Shown: positions 36,821-48,300 of the stretch, one piece after another
Layout of the letters: each line of letters starts with the position of its first letter
How positions within the stretch are numbered: the stretch's first letter is position 1
Source of the DNA: Datura wrightii
Taxonomy: Eukaryota > Streptophyta > Magnoliopsida > Solanales > Solanaceae
DNA: 64,000 nt
Assembly (NCBI GenBank): GCA_035772735.1
Contig: JASDFA010000004.1
Location: forward strand, 22,719,501 to 22,783,500
Direction of reading: 5' to 3'
The notes under the pieces: generated by a model
Database searches by the model: none
Told to the model about the DNA's origin: nothing
Seen by the model: the letters and a program-made list of their open reading frames with translations, nothing else
Made by a program: the position numbers and the translations under genes

Positions 36821-37660
36821 TTAAGTAAGCGAATCATTTTGTCTCTCCAAGTCAGCAAATTTCAAAATATACAGGGCTTGGTCCTCCTCTAAATATTTCT
36901 CTATAAGCTTGGAAGACTCTATTTCTAGGTTGTCAACCAAACTTAATGTCAAAAAAGGCTTTGAGCAGGGTCCAACACACCTCAACTCTGAAACTGCATT
37001 GTGCTTGACCTCCTTACTTGTATACACCTTCTCCGCATCAACAACTATCTCTCCATTAATTTCAAATGGGGGATACTCTATCTCTTCTTCCATGAATGGA
37101 TTTGCCATATCTGTGAGACCATCACGGGGACTCTCAAGAGCTTCTAATTGTTGAGCTTCTTCCAAGAACTCACCATTTTCTTCTTCTGTTAGTTCCTCTT
37201 GAGTATCACATAAGACTGTTACTTGCAAATCATCGCATGTTTCAGCCTCAGCCATCATTTCCATGATCTTGGCGCTTATCATTTCTAAGGCCTCTCCATT
37301 TTCCTTAGTCTGAATTCCTAATACTTCCATCTACTCCCTCATTACTTTTGTCTGCTCAAGGACCTATTTCAACATGTTTTCTATTTGAGCTTGGTGTTCC
37401 AAGTCCTCATTTTCATCATTTTGGTACTCATCAAAAACAACAGAAGGATCATAGTAGGGGCTTGGGGGAGGGGAGTATGCATTCGGACAGTCATCCCAAT
37501 GGCCATCTTGACCACCACATATATTGCAAGTGTTACAGGTTTTTCACAAGTGGGGTCCTCCACAATTCAGACAAGACTCACCAAAATATGAGTATCCACC
37601 ATTCAACCCATTTGTGTTCCATGATTTCATGTCAAGAAGGTTATCAGACTAAAAACTAAA
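36821..37660 (-). pseudogene. D1 gag-like ORF with zinc-knuckle motifs
   Basis: Read on the - strand it begins about 100 bases after the primer site and gives CLNCGGPHL, then CNICGGQDGHWDDCP (a C-x2-C-x5-H-x3-C knuckle), then a Ser/Pro/Tyr linker (YSPPPSPYYD). An acidic 169-codon open stretch follows (36821-37330), with ALEMISAKIMEMMAEAETCD and DLQVTVLCDTQEE. TAG stops cut it near 37360 and 37331. D3 has the homologous protein (63371-63829). The N-terminal knuckles and acidic tail suggest an RNA-binding, gag-derived product. I do not recognise a described family member. Confidence 0.7.
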
Positions 37661-37753
37661 AATAAAATAAATTTAAAACTAATAATTTTTTTTCAACACT
37701 TAAGGAAATTTAAAATCACACAAAAACAGATAAATTCACTAAACTTCGCTGAG

Positions 37754-37771
37754 TCCCCGGCAGCGGCGCCA
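37754..37771 (-). other. Primer binding site of D1 (tRNA-Asp type)
   Basis: The - strand reads TGGCGCCGCTGCCGGGGA, differing at one base from the classical tRNA-Asp primer site of Athila-type elements, six bases from the LTR edge at 37778. Confidence 0.88.
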
Positions 37772-37777
37772 AAAACT

Positions 37778-39266
37778 TGATGCCCCGCAAGTGTACGGAT
37801 CGTACAAGTAATATAGTGGCCCTTTTTAAGAGCCGGATGTCGAACCCACAGGGACTGGAGCAAATTATCAAGTTCAAGTGTGATATTAACTTTCACAAGT
37901 GTTCATTATAGACTTTTTTGATGAAATTTAATTAAATCTATGGGTGGTCATCGAAATACTCTAAAGACATTCAAGGAGCAACTAGAGTTAAAGCCGGATA
38001 ATCATGTGATACTAATCTTTGCAATGGTTTAAGTATGGAATTATCAATTGTCGTCTCACATAATTACAATTGCATGTTCATGGTCTTTCGAGCCTCTAAA
38101 CACGACAAACTAGCCTCACAACTACATCGTTGAGCGGGGATGTGACATTCTAGTTCGTGGGCAATTCAATTACGTGGATGTGGTTTGCGGGGTTTATTCT
38201 CTTGATTAGGGACTTTCGTACCTCTAATCATTTAACTCAACTTAGCTTCACAACTACTTCTTCGAGTGGTGATGTGATAATTCTAAGTTGGTGTCTAGCT
38301 CATCCTCTTTTAGTAACCAAGCAAGGCAAATTAGGTATAATTTCTTATCCTAATCGCGAATTATATCGTAAGATACAAACTTGTTCCCTACATTCTTTGT
38401 TCTTGCCAAGGTTTACTTTATCAAGCTTTTACCTAGGTGTAAAGTGTGTGTTTTCATGGTGATCAATTATAAAAATAACCATAATTAAGAATGTAAGACA
38501 AAACAACAATTAATAACTTAAAACCAAAACAAAATCATGTATTCACAATCATACCTTGTGGTTTCAACCCTAGAGGGAAGGGTTCTAGCCACTCAAGTTC
38601 GTACAAATACTCAAAAACATGTTTAGAGTAATATACTTACAAGAATAGATGAAAAGAAATGAAGAAAAGATGAATCCTAGGTGAGTTCTCCCACTTCTCC
38701 CTTCACTCCTTGGCAGTTTTTCAGAAATAAATCGTGACTTAATGTTTTTAGGAGCTAAGGGACCTATTTATAGTAAATGAGAATTGTACAAAATTATGCC
38801 CGGCATGGAATAGCTCCGTGTCACGGAGGTTATCGCACCAATATGCCTCCATGATACGGAGGCATCGCGTAGGCATTCTGGAAATAGCATAAAATACATG
38901 CCAGGCAGCCCCCTGCCGCGTTGGCAGCGTGGCACGCTGCTTGTGCAGTGCGTTAGGTGTTGTGGCATGCCACGGTCGCACAGCCTTCCTACCGTGGCAC
39001 GTTTCCAATGCGCAGGTGGGCTGTTTTGCGCATCCTCCTTGCTGACGTTCGCTTTTTACTTCCAATTCCATGGCTCCACTTCACCAACTCATGGATTAGT
39101 TTCTCAAATTCATTTTAAACCTACAAAAACAAGAACTAATCATGTTGGTTAGTGTATATATTCACATTTACATAAAATTACATGAGAATGTATATAAATA
39201 AGTTGCTAAAAAAGACAAAACTAAGTTATAAAGTATCCCTTGGGCATGCTATTTTGCCCACGATCA
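37778..39266 (-). repeat. D1 5' LTR
   Basis: On + it starts TGATGCCCCGCAAG and ends GCCCACGATCA, 1489 bp, aligned without length change to 33262-34750. The TATA box is at 38764-38773 and the stem at 38819-38856, where two changes in the right arm leave mostly G-T type pairs. The ORFs inside are not genes. Confidence 0.93.
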
Positions 39267-39271
39267 CGTGC

Positions 39272-39470
39272 CACATTGGCTAATGCGTTGATTCTGCTCC
39301 GTGCCACTTTGCCCCTCTGGGCAGCTTGGTTCGGCCTCCTCTCGAGAAATCCCAACTTGACACTCGTTCGGCCTTTCCCCGGGCTCTTTCCTCTTACGTA
39401 TGACACTCTAAAATACTTAATCAATATACGAACATGCCGATTAAACATTAAAAACTTATGGGGTGTAACA
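39272..39470 (-). repeat. A- 3' LTR, first 199 bases
   Basis: This is the sense start of the A- 3' LTR (TGTTACACCCCATAAG on the - strand), cut off from the rest by D1. It aligns with 45148-45346 of the 5' LTR. Confidence 0.92.
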
Positions 39471-39489
39471 TCCTGCCCCCCCCCCCCCA
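39471..39489 (-). other. A- polypurine tract with 13-base G run
   Basis: Thirteen consecutive C on + (39476-39488) give a G13 run on the coding strand next to TGTTACACC. A+ has GTGGGGGAGGA in the same place, so the run has expanded in A-. Confidence 0.85.
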
Positions 39490-39779
39490 AGAACATTCAT
39501 CCTCGAATGTTGACTTCTACTTGTGAGAACCTTAACCTTGCAAATACTTATTCTGAAAAAATTTCGGTAGAGTCTCCCCTATAACATGGACTATCTAAAA
39601 ACCCTGAAACGCAGAAAAGTCCAATACAGGTACTCCACACAAGACTATCGCATTCATTTCACAATAGACTGAAGTCAACTACTCCACGTATACATGTATA
39701 TAATGCAACTTATGAAATAACAACAACAACATACCTCTAGCTGCACAATCTGACTAAGTCTTAAATAACTGAGGATATC

Positions 39780-40920
39780 TGGTTTTCATATCATTTTCTG
39801 CTTCCCAAGTCATCTCCTATCGGTTCTTATTCCGCCATAATACTTTAACGGAAGCAACATCTTTAGTTCTCAGTCTACGAATCTGCCGATCTAATATGGA
39901 TACTGGAGCTTCTTCATAAGCTAACTTCTCAGTGATTTGGACGTATTTGACTAGGAAAATCCGTGAGGGATCTCCTACGCACTCTCTCAGCATTGATACG
40001 TGAAAAACTTGGTGAATGAATTCTAATTCAGGAGGTAAATCCAATTCATAAGCCACCTGGCCTATCCTTCGGCAAATTTGATAAGGCCCAATAAACCTTG
40101 GGCTGAGCTTTCCTTTCTTACCAAATCTCGTCACACCTTTCATCGGTGAAACCTTCAAAAATACCCAGTCATTCACATTAAATTCTAAGTTCCTTCGCCG
40201 CACATCAGCATAAGATTTCTGGTGGCTCTGAGCAGTCAGCAAACGTTCTTTGATAAGCTTTACTATTTCCTTCTGTCTATTTTAACATGACCAGATTTGC
40301 TCTATCTGCCTGAAGTTATCATCTAGAAGGCTTTCACTTCTATTTATAGTGGGCCCCGAGAGTCTGAGTTGTACATTCTACTTAGCCACCAATTAGGATA
40401 CGAAGAACTGTGCTTAAGTTAACATATCCCACCATCTGTTCTAACATCCTTTCCTAACATTAGTCGTAGATTGCGCCCCTTTGTCGGAGTTTATCAAACA
40501 CTGGGGCTCCATGCACTCCATCTACTTCTGGGGATTTAACTTGACATAATTCTTAATGGCAACATAATTTCATCTAGCGAGCCATGAATAGACCTCATTA
40601 GTCTTATTATACTGACTCAAATAAGGTCAGGCTACACCTGGTGTGAGATAATCCTGTGACTGTATTCATATTAATTACTCTCCACTCCCTTGTAGACACG
40701 ACCATCTCTTATATTGGATAACTCGGTTCCTTCTATTTCACCTTTTTTGGCCTATCACTGGGGCTCTTCTTCTATGATTTAATGATATCTCCTATCTTTT
40801 CATACCATCTCATTGCATTTTCGTTAAATTCTGGGAGCAACGAACACATGCACCTTAGCTATGGTCCGCTATTTGAAGTTTCGCCACCTTTGGAACGTGA
40901 GGTCAACATCCGAACCTTGT
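39780..40920 (-). pseudogene. A- integrase remnant
   Basis: The C-terminal part is a clean 141-codon stretch (39817-40242) with YADVRRRNLEFNVNDWVFL, LSPRFIGPYQICRRIGQVAY and HQVFHVSMLRECVGDPSRI. It then gives LDRQIRRLRTKDVASVKVLW and, past a stop, MTWEAEND with TRYPQLF. Upstream (40250-40920) the catalytic core and N-terminal part are only traceable by comparison with A+ (NMNTVTGLSHTR near 40660; KLRQRGAIYD near 40490). The C-terminus is much better preserved than the rest. Confidence 0.85.
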
Positions 40921-42240
40921 GATCTTGCTTGTTGTTATATTGAAGGTCCGTAATTGTCATCTGAGCCTTGTTTCCAAGCTGCACTATATTAGAGTCTCCG
41001 CGTCGGCACTCTCTTAGGCGGGTGTACCGCAACATTTTAGGCTACAACCTCACTGTCTCTTAACTATTAGCCTGAGGCTTAGTCCTCAATATACGATGTT
41101 CTATCAACCTGGAGGTGATTCTAATTCCCCCCCCCCCCAGTCTGGTATTCGTGCTTTTCCCCTTACCTTCCTTAAACTGAGCTCTGGGGTTCATGGTACC
41201 TACCTTACATTGTCAATAAGGTTACCGGCCAAGTTTCATCCTATACTTCTTTTGGCTTGCAGTCTCACCCATTTTACTCATATGACCTCCCTGTCTTTCG
41301 ATATCACAAACTAAGATCATAACCATTATCTTGCAGGCATATCCTGCCGTCATTATCATGCTTCGGCAGATTCAGCCTTTTTCTGACTTGAACTTGAATA
41401 TTACTGGGAGTTTATCACCAATGGATTTCTTACACACAGTTCGAGTAAGCTGGTAGTCTTACCCGCTCTTCTAACTTATTACCGTGAAGGTCTGGACAAC
41501 TTACATAAACATTGGGGCTCCCTACTCTTTCCGAACATTTTCTGGAGTCAACAAATCCAACCTTCGCTTACTATTTACTCCAGGAAACATCGCCTCAATT
41601 CTTACGCCCTTTTGCTATACTGGAAACAAAACTAAGAGGTAGGAATAGCCTTTTATTACTGCAATGAAATGGGAATATGGAACTGTACAACATTCGAAAG
41701 GATGGAGGTGGGAATCCTGCATTTCCCTCTCTTTCTCACACCTATCAGGTAATCTAATATTAACTGTCGTCTTGACCAGATCTTGTATATCTAATAGATA
41801 AGTCGACTCGCATATACGCTATACTCCTGACTTCCTACTCTGAGGTTATAAGAATGAACTGGGGACGGTGTTGGTATATGTGTCACAGTGTGAGGTTCCT
41901 GGTACCTCGGGAGAGTATTCGGGAGATCAAGGACGTCTGTTCCTGCCCTTAGGCTGACTATCTCCCAACTGTGGTGTCTTAATGATACCTCCTCCTGCCG
42001 CTGTAGTTATCTTGCAATAGGCTGGTGTCTGTCTTATATTAAACATTTCCCTATACAGACATAATAAGGAAATCTTAGGGACTTAACCCTATACAACTTT
42101 ACTCTATAGCACGATCTGAGAAGAAGAAAGAGTAACCATCCTATCATGCCTTGCAGCCTCCTGCCTATAGTATGTGGTGCACAACACATCCATAGACAAG
42201 ACTCTACTTAGCATGGCTTGAAGACTCCCTGGATACGACC
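40921..42240 (-). other. A- internal region of unknown content
   Basis: It is collinear with 23554-24909 of A+ but without recognisable domains. A second run of ten C occurs near 41130. ORFs here are short and not conserved in A+. Confidence 0.55.
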
Positions 42241-42254
42241 TGCTCTGATACCAA
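42241..42254 (-). other. Primer binding site of A- (Met tRNA type)
   Basis: The - strand reads TTGGTATCAGAGCA, three bases from the 5' LTR edge at 42258, as in A+. Confidence 0.9.
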
Positions 42255-42257
42255 GTT

Positions 42258-45200
42258 TGTCACACACCACCTTGGGAGGAATGACTGGCACCTGGTGCCC
42301 TACTAGGACCTGAACTGCTGAGTTGTCTAAGCCCAAGCACCTCTGGTGCAGGGCAAACTCTAACTCTATAATCAAGAAAACAACGGGCTATATAGCGGTT
42401 GTAAATACAATCCCCGGCCGACAAGGCCTATAGCCATCTGTGAAAAATTAACAGCTAACCAGAGACAAGCAAACATAAGGAGTCCTATGCGGGCCGACAA
42501 GGCCTCCATGATATCTAGTTATAACTGTAGAGTAAAATCAGATACTAAACTCAGCTATGACCGACAAGACCATCAATCAACAGCTACACAAGGCCCCACA
42601 CGGCCAACATACATAATCTAAAACACCTATGGTCCCCATATGGCCGATATCATCTAACCACAGGGAAATAATACAATCTGCAAGCCTCAAAGAGTAATAA
42701 GATGGTCGGGACAGGGCTCCGACCTGCCTATATTGTACAAACAAAAGAAATAAACCTCTATCACACAAGCTCCGGAAGAAGGGAGCTGACGGCTCTGTAC
42801 GGATGAGTGGAACTAGGAGAGACCTGTTCGTCGTCTATCTGAACCTGCAGGAAAATAATGCAGCTCCCCGAAAAGGGCGTCAGTACAATATATACCGAAT
42901 ATGTAGGGAATTAGATAAGATAAATATGTCTAGAAGTAAATAAAAAGAAGAGCTGAAAGATTAACCTGTACGCCTACTAACTCGTAATCTGCATCTAACT
43001 GACACTACATGTACATAAGCTAAGACTGCACACTTACATACTTATACAGTACAACTAGCAGACAAGAATTCATACAAGAACCCCACGTGGCCCCCATAAG
43101 CTGGGAGGTACAATCAGCACAGAATAATTTGCTCACGCCCCCATAAGTCCTGGCAAGAACACCTCAATCTATATACCCCTACTCAGGTGTCTACAACTCT
43201 ACTGGTACTATAGCCAACCTACAGGTCCCCTGGGTCTACCACTGGGCCCGCTTGGCCCCTGAACTATAGTTGTGTTTGAGTCTAAGTCCGGAGGACTCCT
43301 CATATCTACACCTCGGGCGTAAGCGCTCAGCCGGGGTGTGTCTAAGGCCAACCACGGCAAATATGAGGATCTAGATCCCCATCTTCGTCCCTTGTGGACA
43401 GCATGCCGCTCCGTAGAGTGATGTATCCTCGCCCCTGGCGGGCGAGCGACACAGCTATTAACCCTAGGGCGGTCATGGAAGGCACCTAACTTAGGGCAAC
43501 CCCAACCCAGGTGCTATACTGACACGTCAATCTATCTGTATAAAGAGAGTATATCTGATCTTCTGGGCCTCATGCTAGTGCTACTCGCTTCTGGGATAAT
43601 CTATATGGTTGTCTGCAGGCACGCCATGTGCCCGTATTTGATCATAGGATCCTGATAGTGATCATGATCTCTATAATCTGGGATGAATAGAGCGAGGTCT
43701 GAAGTGGCCTAACAATACTGTGAATGTCCTACTCGGACATCTATAACTCATGAATAACTGCGGGGTTGCGGATAGCTAACTACTTTATTCTTCTAATTAA
43801 TCAACTATAGGGCTGGCCCTCTCCTGTCACTCTGTACCTGAATACCATACAAGAACTGGCTAAGATGTTGGCCCGTCACCGACTACTGATGTGTACCCCT
43901 CCTTGGGGTACCCACGGGCGTATCTGACTCAAAAAACTGGGCCTGCTTACTGGGTGTCCCACGTGATATCTGTTAAGTTGACTAAGACTGACAATCACTG
44001 ATAAGGCTAAAGGAATGGCGGACAATCACTCAATACACTGGAGGACCCTGGTGTCGCTAACTCTAGAATATACCTATTTTGTCTCTATTTCCGATTCTGG
44101 AATGTGTGATAACGTTAGTGACCTCTAGGAATGCTTTCCTGCCAATAAAGGCGCCAATTGGTCGTTAGACCACCTAACTGCACCCATACCGTTTAACCGA
44201 CTAATTCAGGCCACTAACTCTTACGAGCTTCTGAAGTCTAGGCCTGGCAACAACCATATAAGTCTACCATCACAATAAACTGAGAACTAAAAGAGTTACT
44301 ATAACGTTCATAATGTGAATCACACTTAACCTACTCCCTTTTAGCGAGGGGTCCTGCAGTACGATCTGTATATGTTTTCTAACAGCTAACCAGAATTTAT
44401 GTAATTGTAATCCCTGTTAGCAGCTAATCGCAAAATATCTGATATTTATATATGTATATCAATAACAGCTAATTACAACATATAAACTAAAATCTAATGG
44501 TAGAAACTATCTACAGCATCTGAGATCGTTATTTATGTTCGAGAACATAAGTCGTAACGCTGTACGACTAGGATACTTGCCGAAAGTTAAGCCTTACATA
44601 CCTCATTCGTTGTTTTCTAACTAACTTATGAGTAATAGCTCGTATTCAATGTCCTTCTCAACTGTAATCATATTCATCGAAGAATAGGGCCCACTTTGTT
44701 ACTAAATTCGACAAAAATAATAACTTATATGTATATATACTGACTATACTTCAACTTATCGAAAGACGATCAAAAACTCATAAATTTCTAGGGAATCTAG
44801 AAGGGAGAAATACTTACTTTAAGTTTGTGATCGTATTGACACTAGTTTGGAGCAATTCCAACAACTTTGGCTCGGCGGGACGACGATTGGCCGGGCGAAT
44901 TTCACGAAACTAACTCCGTAGAAATACTCCCTACAGCCTTATACTTCGTTACCCGAAGTTAATTTGAATTTGGACGGCGTTTAGCGGCGTAATCGGATGA
45001 AAATTATAATTCTCCTTCGTCTCTCACTCTGCTGGTCGTGATATATATGAAAATTAACATGAATTCTAAGGGTGAGGCCTATATATACTTGAAGCAGGAT
45101 ACAAGGCTACGTGGCACGCTGGCCAACTCGCCGTGTTTGCTCCGTGCCACATTGGCTAACGTGCTTATTCTACTCTGTGCCACTTTTCCCCTCTGGGAAG

Positions 45201-45346
45201 CTTGGTTTGGCCTCCTCTCGTGAAATCCCAACTTGGCACTCGTTCGGCCTTTCTCCGGGCCCTTTCCTCGTACATATGGCACTCTAAAACACTTAACCAA
45301 GATTCGAATAGGCCGATTAAACGTTAAAAACTTATGGGGTGTAACA
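42258..45346 (-). repeat. A- 5' LTR
   Basis: On + it starts TGTCACACACCACC and ends GGGGTGTAACA, 3089 bp. It contains the hairpin (43407-43420), the donor GAG|GTATGTAAGG (GT at 44601-44600), the TATATATAG box (45079-45087) and the unoccupied CGTGC (45143-45147) that D1 used in the sister LTR. Confidence 0.93.
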
Positions 45347-45761
45347 TAAATTTGGAACAAATTAATTAGTTAGAAATCGCTCATGAGACCTGACCCAGTG
45401 ATTGAGTAAAGTCATCCAATAGGGATGAACTAGCCATTTGGATGAACCTTAGTGATCATTTCTACAAGTAAGCATTGGGATTGATCACGTGTGTATACCC
45501 GGAGTAGTTATGAACCTATGGGGAACACTTACCATAGTTGTTTGTAAATCTTGATTTAAATCACGAATATAATCTTGTTTTAACACTGCTTTTTAAAAAA
45601 AAACCCAATTTTGAGATAACTCACCAACAAGTTCAATTATCGGAATTAGTCTAGATCTTACCCTATTCCCTATGGGTTTCGACCCCAACCTCTTTGTTGG
45701 GTTCTTTATTGACAACAACAACTTCATACTTTGTTAGGAAGTGTGAATTTGAGCATTATCA
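45347..45761 (+). repeat. C1 3' LTR, last part
   Basis: It continues the C1 LTR after A- and is collinear with C2 57957-57540: ATCGCTCATGAGACYTGA, TTGATCACGTGT, TAGTCTAGATCTTA. It ends GTGTGAATTTGAGCATTATCA. C2 ends at the same word, immediately followed by its primer site. Here it is followed by GGTACCACC, unrelated to a primer site, so this is a 3' LTR. Confidence 0.8.
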
Positions 45762-46222
45762 GGTACCACCTCCGCAGGATGATAGGAGTGCTTACGACGC
45801 CACAGGTATGTCCCTTTCCCTTGTTCTTACATATTTTATGCTTCAGGAATGAAGCATGTTTTTCAAAGGGCGGTGTACTTGTATTTTTGGAATTTTTTTA
45901 TTCGTCCGAGGATTTTTCTTGTCGTGTTTCTTTTTCCTCGAGCATGCTATCTAGTAGAACCAACATGTTAAGGTTATTTTTGCTTAATTATAAGTAGCTT
46001 AGAATTACTTTGCAACCAATAAATGCACTAGTTTGATGTTTTTTAAAAAATTGACCCTGTTTGAAAATTTTATTTTGATGTTAGCTGTGTAGTTAATCAC
46101 AATCGCATGACTTTTGTGGATCTTTGTATAGCATTTAAATTATGAGCATGAGTAGTTATGGCTTATCCATGCATGAACTGGATAGGTAGATTACATGCAA
46201 ACCAGTACCATGAGTGAGTGAG
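45762..46222 (+). other. C0 host fragment left of B1
   Basis: The first 45 bases can be read as the end of a C-type ORF2 (VPPPQDDRSAYDATG), followed by non-coding A/T-rich DNA. The last five bases (GTGAG, 46218-46222) are the B1 target duplication. The fragment is contiguous with 61066 once B1 is removed. The 88-aa ORF at 45731 crosses the LTR end and is not a gene. Confidence 0.5.
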
Positions 46223-48300
46223 TGTCGCAACCCAAACATAGGCTCGGATCAAGACACAGAACCTAGAACCATAAATAGCTCCAAGTTGTCCCATGGCATG
46301 AACATGATAAATAACTCAACATAATCAAGGTAGAAAGGAAATAAATTCTGAAATAGCGAACGTCTGAATATTAAGCATCTGAACAATGGAAATACATAAC
46401 ACTAAATTCGAAACTAAATACAACACTATGTCTGAAAAGCCTCTACATACTGATGAGCTGATGGGACAAGACCCCAACTAGCTCACTAACAATCTGAGAC
46501 TAATTTTAGAAATAACACAACTAACTTAAGGTCCTCAAAAGATGAGGACTCACCAACAGCTGGTTGAACTAAACTTTGATGACCGGCTAACGGAGAGACT
46601 AGCCCTAAACGTCTAAGCCTGTATCATGAAACAATACATCATAGAGTATGTGGCCAATAACTGGGATATACTAAGTATGCAAGGTAAATAAAATGGACTA
46701 ATCAAAATACATAGCAGTTCATAAGAGTAGGATAGTACAAAACATGCAATAATAGTCATAACATAAACATAAGGCTCAAGATATTCAGAATTATTCATAT
46801 ACTAGTCATAATCCTAATCATAAGAGAAACCCTATAAAAACATAACTTGATCCAAAGTATCATAAACATGACAATGCATAAATCATGAGGAATAATGGAA
46901 GGACTCGTCTTAACAGACACCATCATGATAGAGCTTATCTGATGCCCCAACTATTTCGCTCAAGTGGACAGAGCCATCCCAGTATTTCTAGGCGAAGGAC
47001 GTACATGGCATGATATCACTAACAGGGACCCCCTAGTCAATAATCATAAACCTACCTTGGTGCTTCATTCTGAGACCACGGGGTTTACTTGAACGCAGGG
47101 CCTACTCGATGCTAGACACGGCTCCCAAAAAAATTCGTGTGGAGGCTCATATAGTAATCATGAAATCATACATGAAGTTCATAGATAGATAAATCATAAC
47201 ATCCTTTATCATACTTGAAATACATGATTAGCCATGAATTAGGGCCCGTGAGTGGACCAAAATCACAAACTCATAAATCATGAAGAACATACTTGCTTGA
47301 GAAAATCACTATACTTGAAATACATAAATACATGAAGAGTAATTGAACAAAATCATATCATAAATCATAAATCATAATTTAGGGCTTAGGAAGATCAAAA
47401 TCACAATAGAATCATAAACTTGACTTTTCATGAAACTTGCAAAATTTGGGCATAAATTGGTTAATATTTGAAACTAAGAATTAATAATCAAAATAGATAT
47501 AAAATCTACCCATAGATCTTAAAACATGATTTGAAACATGAAGAGAATTGATCCATAAATAAATCATAGAGAATTTCACAAAATTAGGAATAAGCCCCAT
47601 AAGATCATGAACTTGATCTAGAACTTAAATTCATGGAATTGAAGAGAATTTTGAGCATGAGAGTGAAAGAATCATAGCCCTACATACCTAGGAAATCCGC
47701 ACTCTTCCTTGAAAGCCCACGAGAATTGGAGGAGAATTGGAGGGTTTCAAGCTTGATCTTCAAAGAGAAACCTCTACTCTTGCATGCATGGGATTTGAAT
47801 GAATTAGGATAGGCTAAACCCTCTTAAAATCCTCCTAATAGAGCTTAAAATGACGTAGTCTAGGACTTAGGAGCTTAGAAATTACGAAAATGTCAATAAT
47901 GAAAAAACTAAAAAATGGGGACTGCCAGCCATCACGACTCTCACGAGTCGTACCATAAAGTAACTACTCATGGTCACTACTGCTCCTCCCTGCAGCATTT
48001 CTAAATCTCACCAACGATTGCATATCACGACTCGTGGTGTCCTACCACGAGTCGTACTATCAGCGTGACATCATCCCCTTCATATGTCAATTACTAACCA
48101 CGACTTCCATCACGAGTCGTTGTTACTTAATACGAGTCGTACCATGATCCGTGACATCATACCCCCACAACTGAGACCACAACCTGTTACTTCCTATACG
48201 ACTCATACCATAAGTTGTTCTGGTGCCAAAATTCAGATTTTTCTGCAGAACTCATTTCTAATTCTCCCATCAATTTCTTAGGAACTTTTAGGGTATTAAA
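46223..48300 (-). repeat. B1 3' LTR
   Basis: 2078 bp, collinear from about 46480 with 59120-61060. Its terminal CA has become AA at 48299-48300. Clusters of CCACGACTCGTGG and TACGAGTCGTACC-like words fill 47930-48220. No genes lie within. Confidence 0.88.

Larger units (their letters stand above)
33262..39266 (-). mobile_element. D1 element, complete, target duplication CGTGC
   Basis: The insertion is bounded by CGTGC at 33257-33261 and 39267-39271; the intact site is at 45143-45147 in the other A- LTR. Both LTRs (33262-34750 and 37778-39266) are exactly 1489 bp and very similar by eye, so this is one of the youngest insertions here. The 3.0-kb interior holds a gag-like ORF, one hairpin module and long non-coding DNA, but no protease, RT or integrase. 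It is a non-autonomous LTR element of the Athila/Tat type. Confidence 0.95.
30373..45346 (-). mobile_element. A- element, complete, target duplication TAAAT
   Basis: The insertion is bounded by TAAAT at 30368-30372 and 45347-45351, and lies in the C1 3' LTR. C2 keeps the empty site (ATTTA, 57953-57957). The 3' LTR is 30373-33261 plus 39272-39470 (3088 bp, split by D1). The internal region is 39471-42257 and the 5' LTR is 42258-45346 (3089 bp). The near-equal LTR lengths fit a single insertion. The internal region is only 2.8 kb and lacks recognisable gag and RT, so it would have depended on other elements. Confidence 0.95.
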
